49,823 bases of DNA from an uncultured Muribaculaceae bacterium (lineage in GTDB: Bacteria > Bacteroidota > Bacteroidia > Bacteroidales > Muribaculaceae): assembly GCA_910584125.1 (NCBI GenBank), contig CAJTXU010000021.1, positions 1 through 49,823 on the forward strand, written 5' to 3'. This document shows, in pieces, positions 24,782-32,613 of this stretch. The stretch's first letter is position 1. Each line of letters opens with the position of its first letter. Under the pieces are notes generated by a model. That model had not been told where the DNA came from, ran no database searches, and was given only the letters and a program-made list of their open reading frames with translations. The translations under genes and the position numbers were made by a program.

Positions 24782-26683
24782 TCATTCTGTCTTGTCGGTC
24801 TTGTCGGTTTTGCTCTTCTTGTCTTTGGGCGCTTCCTTGGATTTGGCGCCCTGTTTCTTCGTTTCGGCGGGCGCGTCGGCGGTCTGGGCCGTTATCCGGC
24901 GGTTGGACGTGTCGCGCATCACGGCCGTCGTGATCTCCATGACCATCTGCTTGAGCTGGGCTATGAACTCAGTCGCGCTGTATGAGCCCCGCTCGATCTG
25001 GCGCAGCCTCGACTCCCAGATGCCTGTGAGTTTGGCGCTCTTCAGCAGGTCTTCCTTGATGAGGGAGATAAGGTCTATACCGGCCTGAGTGGCGCGCAGC
25101 GACTTGCGCTCATGGCGGATGTAACCGCGTTTGTAGAGGGTCTCTATTATGGCGGCGCGCGTCGAAGGTCGCCCTATACCGTTGGCCTTCAGCGATTCGC
25201 GCAAGTCCTCGTCGTCGACTGTGGTGCCGGCGGTCTCCATCGCCTTCAGCAGCGTTCCCTCGGTGTAGTATTTCGGAGGCTGCGTGGTCTTCTTGCCCAG
25301 CAGGGGGTCATGCGGACCGCTTTCGCCGACGGTGAACGCCGGCAGCACGGCTGTCTCCTCCTCCCCTTCGCCCTGGGCTGGCTTGCTCTCCTTGCCCTTT
25401 CCGTAGACTGTCTTCCAGCCCGGATCGACGATAACGCGGCCGGTGGCCTTGAACGTGTACTTGCCGACATTGGCCGATACGGCCGTCTGCTCAAAGACGC
25501 AGTCGGGGTAGAAACATGATATGAAGCGCAACGCTATGGTGTGGAACACCCTTTTCTCCTCGAGCGAGAGCCCCGGGGTGACAGGCTGGCCCGTCGGGAT
25601 GATGGCGTGGTGGTCGGTGACCTTCGAGTTGTCGAACACCTTCTTGCTCTTGCGCAGTTTCTCGCCGAGAAGAGGGGCTGTGAGCCCGGCGTAGGGGGTA
25701 AGGCTCCGCAGGATGCCGGGACATTTGGGATACATGTCGTCGGTGAGATAGGTGGTGTCGACGCGCGGATAGGTCGTCAGCTTCTTCTCATATAACGACT
25801 GTATGGTCTTGAGCGTCAGATCGGCGCTCATGCCGAACTTCTTGTTGCACTCCACCTGCAGCGACGTGAGGTCGAAGAGACGCGGAGGCGCTTCCTTCCC
25901 TTTCTTCTTCGATATGTCTGTGACTTCAAGGGGCAGCGGCCGGATATCGTCAAGCACCGCCTGAGCTTTCAGCTCGTCGTCGAACGGTTTGAGCGTGGCG
26001 GTGAACACAGTGTCGCGGTATTTGGTCCGCACCTCCCAGGAGTCCTTGGGCACGAAGTTCTCTATTTCGGCCTGACGGTTCACGACGAGTGCGAGCGTCG
26101 GCGTCTGCACCCTGCCGATCGAGAGGATCTGGCGGTCGGTGCCGAATTTCAGCGAGTAGAGGCGCGTGGCGTTTATTCCGAGAAGCCAGTCGCCGATGGC
26201 TCGGCAGAGTCCGGCCGTGTAGAGCCGTTCATAGTCGCTCTGGTCGCGCAGGGCGGCGAAGCCCTCTTTGACGGCCTCGTCGGTCAGCGAACTGACCCAT
26301 AGCCGCTTCACTGGCTTGCGGCATCCCGCCTTCTGCATCACCCAGCGCTGTATCAGCTCACCCTCCTGCCCGGCATCGCCGCAGTTTATCACCTCGTCGC
26401 AGGCGTCTATCAGCGTCTTGATGGTGTTGAACTGCTGTTCTATGCCACGGTCGTTCTTGAGCCGGATGCCGAACTTGGCCGGAATCATGGGCAGCGCGCC
26501 GAACGTCCAGCGGCGCCATGCCGGCGTGTAGTCGGCGGGTTCCTTGAGCTCGCACAGGTGGCCGAAGGTCCACGTCACGCAATAGCCGTTGCCCTCGTAA
26601 TAGCCGGGGCGCTGGCTGTTGGCGCCGAGGATCCGCGCTATGTCGCGGCCCACGCTCGGTTTCTCGGTGATGCAGACTATCAA
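24782..26683 (-). CDS. topB: DNA topoisomerase III
   Basis: This 633-residue type IA topoisomerase has an N-terminal TOPRIM domain (MIVCITEKPSVGRDIA at 1-16, acidic CGDAGQEGE about 101-109) and the active-site Tyr in LTTYPRVDTTYL (about 305). A C-terminal helical region precedes a Lys/Asp-rich tail (SKEAPKDKKSKTDKTDKTE). The start codon is TTG (26683-26681) and overlaps the mazG stop. The family's N-terminus begins exactly here, so TTG is the probable start. Plasmid and ICE versions also exist, but the gene order here (with mazG and mtnN) looks chromosomal. Confidence 0.94.
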   Translation of the reverse strand: MIVCITEKPSVGRDIARILGANSQRPGYYEGNGYCVTWTFGHLCELKEPADYTPAWRRWTFGALPMIPAKFGIRLKNDRGIEQQFNTIKTLIDACDEVINCGDAGQEGELIQRWVMQKAGCRKPVKRLWVSSLTDEAVKEGFAALRDQSDYERLYTAGLCRAIGDWLLGINATRLYSLKFGTDRQILSIGRVQTPTLALVVNRQAEIENFVPKDSWEVRTKYRDTVFTATLKPFDDELKAQAVLDDIRPLPLEVTDISKKKGKEAPPRLFDLTSLQVECNKKFGMSADLTLKTIQSLYEKKLTTYPRVDTTYLTDDMYPKCPGILRSLTPYAGLTAPLLGEKLRKSKKVFDNSKVTDHHAIIPTGQPVTPGLSLEEKRVFHTIALRFISCFYPDCVFEQTAVSANVGKYTFKATGRVIVDPGWKTVYGKGKESKPAQGEGEEETAVLPAFTVGESGPHDPLLGKKTTQPPKYYTEGTLLKAMETAGTTVDDEDLRESLKANGIGRPSTRAAIIETLYKRGYIRHERKSLRATQAGIDLISLIKEDLLKSAKLTGIWESRLRQIERGSYSATEFIAQLKQMVMEITTAVMRDTSNRRITAQTADAPAETKKQGAKSKEAPKDKKSKTDKTDKTE

Positions 26684-27471
26684 TTGTCAAGCTTTTTGGC
26701 CTCGTTCCATATCTCGTCCATCTCGGCGAGCGTCACGTCGCCGAATGTCCGGCCGCCCTCCTTGAGGGTGCGCTCGATATGGTTGAAGCGGGCGATAAAT
26801 TTCCGGTTGGTATGCTCCAGCGCGTTCTCGGGGTCGACGCCGTAGAGGCGTGCGGCGTTGATGACGGCGAAGAGCAGGTCGCCGAATTCCTCGTCGATCC
26901 GCGCCTTGTCGGTGTCGTCTCGGCTTATCTCCGCCTCGACCTCCGAGATCTCTTCCTTCACCTTTGCCCAGACGTCTTCTTTCTTCTCCCAGTCGAATCC
27001 GACGTTGCGGGCCTTCTCCTGGATGCGGTTGGCCTTGATCAGCGCGGGGAGCGCGGCGGGCACTCCGCCGAGCACTGACTTGTTGCCGTCTTTCTCGCGC
27101 TGCTTGAGCTTCTCCCAGTTGCCGGCCACCTGCTCGGGCGTCTCGGCATTGACATCTCCATATATATGTGGATGCCTGAAGATCAGCTTGCGGTTCAGGC
27201 GCTCGCAGACGTCGGCTATGTCGAATTCTCCTTTCTCCTCACCTATCTTCGAATAGAAGGCCACATGCAGCAGCACGTCGCCGAGCTCCTTGCAGATATT
27301 GGGATTGTCGTCGGCGATCAGAGCGTCGCACAGTTCGTAGACCTCCTCTATCGTGTTGGGTCGAAGCGACTCGTTGGTCTGCTTGCGGTCCCACGGGCAT
27401 TTCTCGCGCAGCGTGTCGAGCACGTCGAGCGTCTCGCCGAATGCCTTCAGTTTCTCTTCTCTTGTATGCAT
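26680..27471 (-). CDS. mazG: Nucleoside triphosphate pyrophosphohydrolase MazG
   Basis: This 263-residue two-domain MazG hydrolyses (d)NTPs to NMP and PPi, cleaning the nucleotide pool. Both domains keep the acidic metal-binding EExxE-type helices: IEEVYELCDA plus KELGDVLLHVAF in the first half, and EEISEVEAE plus EEFGDLLFAVIN in the second. The stop overlaps the TTG start of topB by four bases, so the two are coupled. It follows mtnN by 47 bases. Confidence 0.94.
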   Translation of the reverse strand: MHTREEKLKAFGETLDVLDTLREKCPWDRKQTNESLRPNTIEEVYELCDALIADDNPNICKELGDVLLHVAFYSKIGEEKGEFDIADVCERLNRKLIFRHPHIYGDVNAETPEQVAGNWEKLKQREKDGNKSVLGGVPAALPALIKANRIQEKARNVGFDWEKKEDVWAKVKEEISEVEAEISRDDTDKARIDEEFGDLLFAVINAARLYGVDPENALEHTNRKFIARFNHIERTLKEGGRTFGDVTLAEMDEIWNEAKKLDN

Positions 27472-27518
27472 TGGATGATTATCGTTCTCTTATGAAAAAA
27501 AAATCGCGTTTCAGCCCG

Positions 27519-28211
27519 TCAGAGTCTGCCGATGAGCTTCGAGACCGTCTCGAAAGTCCTGGCGGGCGCCTCTCCCCAGAAGTTGGTGTATTCGGAGATG
27601 TTGTCGCCGCCGCCGGGCATGTCGCTCATGACGCGCACTATGATGAAGGGGATGCCGGCCTTATAGCATGTCTGGGCTATGGCCGCCGATTCCATGTCGC
27701 AACCGAGAGCGTCCGGGAAGTCGCTCTTGATCTTCTCCACCTCCTCCGGTTTACTGATGAAACGGTCGCCGCTGCAGAGGAGTCCGAAACGGATGTTTTC
27801 GCCTCCTTCCTCGCGGGCGATTTCGTCCATCATGTGGAGGGCCTTGGTGTCGGACGTGAAATACAGCGGACAACCGTCGGCCGCGCCGGTCACTGTGCCG
27901 GGACCGCACCACACGTCGTGGTACGCGACCCTGTCGGCCACGAGCACGTCTGCTATGTGCATCGACGCGTCAGTGCCGCCGGCGACACCCGAGTTGATGA
28001 TCATATCGGGTCTGCACTCCGAGATGACGGCCATAGTCCGCAATGCCGCGTTCACCTTGCCGATTCCGCACTGGGCCACGGTCACGTCCTTGTCGCCGAT
28101 GCTTCCTTCGTAGACCGTGAAATCACTCACTCCGCGCTCGGCATAGTCTTTCATCTGCAGCAGAAGAAGGTCCACTTCCTTCTTCATCGCCGCTATTATG
28201 CATATTTTCAT
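27519..28211 (-). CDS. mtnN: 5'-Methylthioadenosine/S-adenosylhomocysteine nucleosidase
   Basis: This 230-residue nucleoside phosphorylase-superfamily enzyme hydrolyses MTA and SAH. Signature blocks are CGIGKVNAA (about 49), NSGVAGG (about 74), GDRFI (about 149), DMESAAIAQ (about 172-180, Glu binding the ribose) and RVMSDMPG (about 194-201, catalytic Asp). Futalosine hydrolase is the main alternative for this fold. It begins the mtnN-mazG-topB unit, and a -7 element lies 23 bases upstream. Confidence 0.88.
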   Translation of the reverse strand: MKICIIAAMKKEVDLLLLQMKDYAERGVSDFTVYEGSIGDKDVTVAQCGIGKVNAALRTMAVISECRPDMIINSGVAGGTDASMHIADVLVADRVAYHDVWCGPGTVTGAADGCPLYFTSDTKALHMMDEIAREEGGENIRFGLLCSGDRFISKPEEVEKIKSDFPDALGCDMESAAIAQTCYKAGIPFIIVRVMSDMPGGGDNISEYTNFWGEAPARTFETVSKLIGRL

Positions 28212-28230
28212 AAATATTCCTGCTATTGGA

Positions 28231-28263
28231 TTGCAAAATTAACAAAAATTTTTCTTATTTTCG
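28231..28263. promoter_or_regulatory. Divergent promoters between mtnN and the YrdC gene
   Basis: On the minus strand TAATTTTG at 28241-28234 is a good -7 element for mtnN, with no clear -33. On the plus strand TTG at 28231-28233 and TATTTTCG at 28256-28263 (22-bp spacing, one mismatch to TAnnTTTG) could serve the gene at 28297. The two overlap, so the genes may compete for polymerase. Confidence 0.5.
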
Positions 28264-28296
28264 CATCCGGAACAAGTTATAAACCATCCGCCCACC

Positions 28297-28896
28297 ATGA
28301 ATACCATCAAAATATGGAACGCCCGGGCCTCCGAGCGCCAGCTTCACGACATCTCCCAACGCCTGAAAGAGGGTGAGTTGGCAGTCATTCCGACCGACAC
28401 GATGTATGCCGTCGTCGGCGACGCGCTCAATATGCGTGCCGTCGACCGCCTGTGCCGTCTAAAGGGCATAAATCCCGACAAGACCAATCTCTCGATCATC
28501 TGCAGCGACATCTCGATGGCTTCAGAGTATTCGCGCATCGACAACACCGGCTTCCGCCTGATGAAGCAGCATTGCCCTGGACCGTTCACTTTTCTCTTAA
28601 AGGCGGCCTCCACGCTGCCCCGCGCTTTCAAGGGCAGAAAGGTGGTGGGGGTCCGTATTCCTGACCATGAGTTCGCCCGCCAGCTCGCCGAGACGCTCGG
28701 CAACCCGATCATCACGACCTCGATCGAGTATGAGGACGCGGACCATGCCATGAGCCCCGGTCTGATTGCCGAGACTTATGAAAACAAGGTCGAGATGATG
28801 GTGGAGGGTGATGACGGCACCACCGATGTCTCGACCATCGTGGACTGCACGGGCGACCAGCCCGAAATCGTCAGACAGGGCGTCGGCGAACTTTGA
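28297..28896 (+). CDS. L-threonylcarbamoyladenylate synthase (Sua5/YrdC family)
   Basis: This 199-residue YrdC-fold protein makes threonylcarbamoyl-AMP for the t6A modification of tRNA. The Lys/Arg/Thr substrate pocket is seen in VIPTDTMYAVVGDA (about 31-44), CRLKGINPDK (about 51), KQHCPGPFTFLLKA (about 90-103) and VGVRIPDH (about 116). The final part is YciO-like. It is the only plus-strand housekeeping gene in the first 30 kb and converges on the small membrane protein gene with a 12-base gap. Confidence 0.92.
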   Translation: MNTIKIWNARASERQLHDISQRLKEGELAVIPTDTMYAVVGDALNMRAVDRLCRLKGINPDKTNLSIICSDISMASEYSRIDNTGFRLMKQHCPGPFTFLLKAASTLPRAFKGRKVVGVRIPDHEFARQLAETLGNPIITTSIEYEDADHAMSPGLIAETYENKVEMMVEGDDGTTDVSTIVDCTGDQPEIVRQGVGEL

Positions 28897-28908
28897 CTTC
28901 GTTCCGGC

Positions 28909-29178
28909 TCACGGCTGGAACATGAAATATTCGACTATGAAGCCTATCACGCCGAGCACCATGCACACCATGGCGCTGGTCTCCAGTTTGCGCCCCGCCG
29001 CCGCGCTCATGCCGCGCAGGTAGAGCGACGACAGATGGCTGAATATGCCGAGAAAGAGAAAGAATTCGGCTATCAGCCCATACCAAGGCGTATGAAGCAG
29101 AACGGAGATGACCACCATGGCCACCACAAGCACCATGGCCACCCACGCGGTGACCTTCGATTCGAGAAGTCTTACCAT
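28909..29178 (-). CDS. Small three-helix membrane protein
   Basis: This 89-residue hydrophobic protein has three predicted membrane helices (about 9-28, 32-50, 66-86) joined by short basic loops (LRGMSAAAGRK). I do not recognise the family. It lies 11 bases after the end of the Spi-domain gene on the same strand and may share its transcript. Confidence 0.7.
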   Translation of the reverse strand: MVRLLESKVTAWVAMVLVVAMVVISVLLHTPWYGLIAEFFLFLGIFSHLSSLYLRGMSAAAGRKLETSAMVCMVLGVIGFIVEYFMFQP

Positions 29179-29189
29179 CTTTGTATGTT

Positions 29190-30137
29190 TTATCTGTAAA
29201 CCTTGATGCCGTAGATGCGGCCGTCGTCACCGAGCGCGAGCAGCACGTAGAATCCCTGGGGCAATGCCGACAGATCGATGTTGACGGTCTCCGTGTCGGG
29301 ATAATATTTTTCCATGACTTTGGCGCCCTGGAGCGAATAGACGTAGACGAGGCGTATATCCACGGGGAAGCGTATGGCGTAATGCGCGCCGCCGAGTATT
29401 GACACCACGGGCTCGGTCGGCGATATGATTTCGTCGAGAGCTGCGAGACGGGTCTCTTCTTCATGCCGTATCTCCTCAAGGAAGCCTTCGTAGAAGCTGA
29501 AAGGGATTCCCTCGGCTTCGGCGGTGACGTCGTCGAGCGTGATGGCACGGTAGCGCGAGGGATCGTAGAGGTCGAACTCGATGGCCGATGGCATCATCAC
29601 GCTGTTGTTGCGGCGATCGATTGCCTCGATGAAGTCGCGCCCTTCTTCACTCAGTGCCTCGTATTCGGGAGTGTCGTAGGGATTCGACAGAACCTCGTTG
29701 ATGGCGAGCGGAAGATTGCCCCAGGCGGCCACGGCCCTTTCGGGGATACGCGGGTCGTAACGGATCAGCTCTATCTCGTGCGCGTATTTCGAAAGCAGTT
29801 CGCGCTCCTCGTCGGTGAGACGGTCTTTGTCGAACTTGCCGGTCTTGCTGTATCCGAGTATGGGATAAGCCTTGCTGTCGGCGGCGACAATCACAAAGCC
29901 GCCCTTGGGATGATTGTAGACATAAAACGGCGAAAAGAGCCGGTCGGTTGTGAGCTGGCGACCGTTCCACACCATCTTAGGGGCTGCGAGATAAATGCCG
30001 TGAGCCTGGTTGAAGAAAGCCTCGGCGATTTTGGATGCCTGCTTCTGCGACACGGTCTCGGCCTGCGCTGCCGACGCGCCCGTCAGCACCGCGCCCGCGC
30101 ACACAGTGGCGGTTAATATTTTCTTGAAACGCTTCAT
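29190..30137 (-). CDS. Secreted Spi-domain protein (C10 protease prodomain-like) without protease
   Basis: This protein of about 315 residues has a signal peptide (MKRFKKILTATVCAG...AQA) and a Spi/streptopain prodomain-like region (about 30-110), seen in FYVYNHPKGGFVIVAADSKAY and PILGYSKTGKFD. The middle is acidic and has no similarity I recognise. The end resembles the sorting/adhesion tail of secreted Bacteroidales proteins (YVYSLQGAKVMEKYY...GFYVLLALGDDGRIYGIKVYR). No Cys/His protease domain is present, so it may act as a stand-alone inhibitor of C10-type proteases. In-frame ATGs at 30143 and 30152 are possible earlier starts. Confidence 0.75.
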   Translation of the reverse strand: MKRFKKILTATVCAGAVLTGASAAQAETVSQKQASKIAEAFFNQAHGIYLAAPKMVWNGRQLTTDRLFSPFYVYNHPKGGFVIVAADSKAYPILGYSKTGKFDKDRLTDEERELLSKYAHEIELIRYDPRIPERAVAAWGNLPLAINEVLSNPYDTPEYEALSEEGRDFIEAIDRRNNSVMMPSAIEFDLYDPSRYRAITLDDVTAEAEGIPFSFYEGFLEEIRHEEETRLAALDEIISPTEPVVSILGGAHYAIRFPVDIRLVYVYSLQGAKVMEKYYPDTETVNIDLSALPQGFYVLLALGDDGRIYGIKVYR

Positions 30138-30201
30138 AACCATATAACGCATCCCCAGGGATTTTTATTAGCGCCGGAACGGTAAATTCCGGGGCACAGC
30201 T

Positions 30202-30541
30202 TTAAGCTGCGACAATTGGATAACGCACAAACACATAATCGTATATCTTTTGTGCATAGTCCAAAATAGTTTCGTCGGAATAAGAATCAGGCATACTGGT
30301 CCATAATGTATTCCGAATCAGTTCCGCGATATTTGCCCGAGACTCGTCCTTCACCGTCCAATTGTGCATTTCGCTAATTCAGCCTCAACACGTTTGAAAC
30401 AGTCATATGCGTATTTAAGAAACAACAGACCGAGTACAGGCATACAATACTGCCCCGCGTTAAGATTGGCGTCAGCTCAGAGCAGGTCGGCCGATCCCCA
30501 AAGGTCGGCTTCCAGTTTTGTATGGATGATTGGTTTGCCAT
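30202..30541 (-). pseudogene. Scar joining hsdM 5' end to hsdR 3' end (type I restriction remnant)
   Basis: Reading the minus strand from the ATG at 30541, MANQSSI is followed by a frameshift, then KLEADLWGSADLL, an in-frame TGA (30479-30477), and ADANLNAGQY plus CMPVLGLLFLKYAYDCFK. This is the N-terminal start of a type I methyltransferase HsdM. At about 30370 the frame changes into NWTVKDESRANIAELIRN followed by LWTSMPDSYSDE and ends at TAA (30204-30202), which resembles the C-terminal end of HsdR. Everything between (most of hsdM, any hsdS, most of hsdR) is missing. I read it as a deletion scar. The HsdM part is more certain than the HsdR part. Confidence 0.65.
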
Positions 30542-30809
30542 ATGTAAATTTGGAGACTCCGGAATGGTAACTGAAGGCTGTCCCAAGCATGTGACGACTA
30601 TTCGAGAGTTTCCAAAAAATTCGGCTCGCTCCGTATGCCTTTGTGATAATGTTTAGGTCATTCTCGGATTTTGACATGTTTAGATTGCAAATTTAGCGTT
30701 TTTTGTAAGATTTTGCATATCAGGTGCAAAGATAATTTCACATGTGGGTGATGAAGCCAACCGGGTTGCAATATACGGCCTTTTGTATGGGATTGAAGGA
30801 ATGTCGGGG
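30542..30809. other. Non-coding stretch upstream of the hsd scar
   Basis: This holds two minus-strand -7-like boxes, TAAATTTG (30695-30688) and TATCTTTG (30734-30727), probably the promoter region of the lost restriction locus. A 66-codon frame starting at 30677 runs into the scar but shows no recognisable family. Nothing else is supported. Confidence 0.4.
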
Positions 30810-30883
30810 TTACTCTTCCGCGGCCGCGATCTCGGACTCTTCGATTGCGGGCTAATTCTGGATGTTGGGAGCTCCAGTCCGAC
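30810..30883 (-). pseudogene. Decayed second copy of the MFS gene 3' end
   Basis: About 74 bases match the 3' end of the MFS transporter gene at 33523-33596 with roughly nine differences. Translated on the minus strand it reads VGLELP, a one-base deletion, NIQN, a stop, then PAIEESEIAAAEE and TAA. The intact gene ends LGLELPNIQNEPAIEESEIAAAEE. Similarity stops sharply at both edges, so only the last 24 codons remain. Confidence 0.75.
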
Positions 30884-30986
30884 CTACCAGAAATGTTGTG
30901 ATTGAATCTGCGGTCGATTCCACGGGACTTTGGCACTGCCAGGAACTATTGCCACATATTTTATTTTAGAAAATCTTTACAAATAT

Positions 30987-31017
30987 TTTGGATTGTTGAT
31001 TTTTTGTTATATATTTG
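30987..31017 (+). promoter_or_regulatory. Promoter of the secreted protein gene at 31122
   Basis: TTTG (30987-30990), 19 bases, then TATATTTG (31010-31017): a full Bacteroidetes consensus. It implies a leader of about 95 bases before the ATG at 31122. Confidence 0.75.
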
Positions 31018-31121
31018 CCGTCGATATATGGTTAAAGACCATTTTCTGAAACATTCTTCGACCAAATATCAATCAACATCACAAATCCAAGGTCAGATAC
31101 AACTATAAATTTTAAAGAATT

Positions 31122-32432
31122 ATGAGACTAACATTATTGATGATGGTCGCCACGTTCAGTCTTTGGGCAGGAGCGACGGAATCGCCCGACGTATTCGAAA
31201 GATATTATGACCAGGTCATGGTCGGTCAGAAATGGCAGTTTGAGGTCACTGACCTTGATACAGACGAGATATCCATCGCCGACGTGAAAATTACAGGATA
31301 TGCCGGGGATGATCCATGGATGGATGAATTGCGCTATTCAGTCGAGGTCAGTTTCGGAGAAGGTGTTGTTGAGAATTATGTGTTGTGGGATACCGGACAA
31401 TTTCTATTGGCTTTCTCTGACAAGAAGAATTCATATGTAGCGATGGCCGACTATGATAACGAAGAAGGGAAACCGTCCGAGTCGCATTGGGGCAACCATG
31501 ACTTAACTGTGACAGAAGCGGACTATGTGTTTGTAGCCGACCGCGCACGCAAGAGAATAAGATATGAGGACGCCGACAACGACTACCGGTCTGCATACAT
31601 TACCGGCATCGGTCTGGACAAATTCGAAATACATTCAGATGACTGGAATCACAACCGGAGTTTCCTTCTTCTTAACACCGAATACCCCGACGGGACTGTA
31701 CTGACTCGTGATGCCTATGAGTCACCGCGTATTGTGCCCGACAACGTATATTACGAAGACGGTATGGTTCTGGTATATGACTGGCTTAATGTGCCGTCTT
31801 ACAATAAACTATACGAAGAAGAATATCGGGTCACCGGAGATACAGAGGCTCTTCACGTTCCATGCAAAAAAATCGAGAAGTGGAAAGGAGACCAAAAATT
31901 AGGAGAATTCGCTGTCTTCGATATTGCAGGCCAAGTTTACCAGATTGGTTTCCACTACAAAAATAGCTTTAAACCTTATGTACTGTATAATCTTGAAGTC
32001 GGTGACATATTGATAGGTTCAAATGAATATACGGAAATAACAGATGTTTTCGAAATCAAAATAGCGGGAGAGAACCGCAGGGTCATCAAGTTTGCCGAGA
32101 TAGACGAATTTGGTCTCACATCTTTGCACGGCTATTGGGTCGAGGGCGTCGGGCCTAACCTAATCGATGGTTTTCAGACTGTTTTTCCTTGGAGTTTGAT
32201 GACGAGACTCAACAGTTTATATATTTACGGCAAGCCGGTGTTCACTTATGCGTCGCTTTTCAAACAGGACAGTATAGAGTCAATACACGGAGAAGAACGG
32301 GACCGGGCAACGGGTGATGGCGATGTTGGCGAAGACACACCTCTCTATAATCTTCAGGGCATGAGAATCGACCGTCCGGTTCCGGGACAGCCATACATAC
32401 GCGACGGCAGAATGAATATTTATCGTAAGTAA
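31122..32432 (+). CDS. Secreted protein with C-terminal NLQG/GQPYI tag
   Basis: This 436-residue protein has a signal peptide (MRLTLLMMVATFSLWAGA). The long acidic beta-rich body has no family I recognise. The last 30 residues (PLYNLQGMRIDRPVPGQPY, then IRDGRMNIYRK) are a tag found on many secreted Bacteroidales proteins, similar in placement to sorting tails. Base composition is poorer in GC than in the housekeeping genes, suggesting transfer. A strong own promoter is present, and a long inverted repeat follows the stop. An orphan copy of the same tag lies at 40131. Confidence 0.75.
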   Translation: MRLTLLMMVATFSLWAGATESPDVFERYYDQVMVGQKWQFEVTDLDTDEISIADVKITGYAGDDPWMDELRYSVEVSFGEGVVENYVLWDTGQFLLAFSDKKNSYVAMADYDNEEGKPSESHWGNHDLTVTEADYVFVADRARKRIRYEDADNDYRSAYITGIGLDKFEIHSDDWNHNRSFLLLNTEYPDGTVLTRDAYESPRIVPDNVYYEDGMVLVYDWLNVPSYNKLYEEEYRVTGDTEALHVPCKKIEKWKGDQKLGEFAVFDIAGQVYQIGFHYKNSFKPYVLYNLEVGDILIGSNEYTEITDVFEIKIAGENRRVIKFAEIDEFGLTSLHGYWVEGVGPNLIDGFQTVFPWSLMTRLNSLYIYGKPVFTYASLFKQDSIESIHGEERDRATGDGDVGEDTPLYNLQGMRIDRPVPGQPYIRDGRMNIYRK

Positions 32433-32451
32433 GTCTGGGAAAACATCTTGT

Positions 32452-32515
32452 GTATAGCAGCGGGTATGGATTGGACGGAACGAGAATTCCGTCCAATCCA
32501 TACCCACCGCTATAC
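32452..32515. repeat. 29-bp inverted repeat between convergent genes
   Basis: The arms 32452-32480 and 32487-32515 are reverse complements with two mismatches and a six-base loop. The hairpin lies between the stops of the converging genes at 32432 and 32614. It may act as a two-way terminator, but no T-run follows on either strand and the arms are unusually long. Confidence 0.8.
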
Positions 32516-32613
32516 TGGTATATCAAAAGTAATTTAAAGCCACCTTGTTACACAACCCGAACAGAACTCGGCCAATGTATGTGACTGTTCTTCCTCGACG
32601 TTGGTAATCGAGT

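Noticed and set aside
30658..30936. 92-codon minus-strand frame
   Set aside because: It crosses the decayed MFS fragment in a wrong frame and has no coding features of its own.
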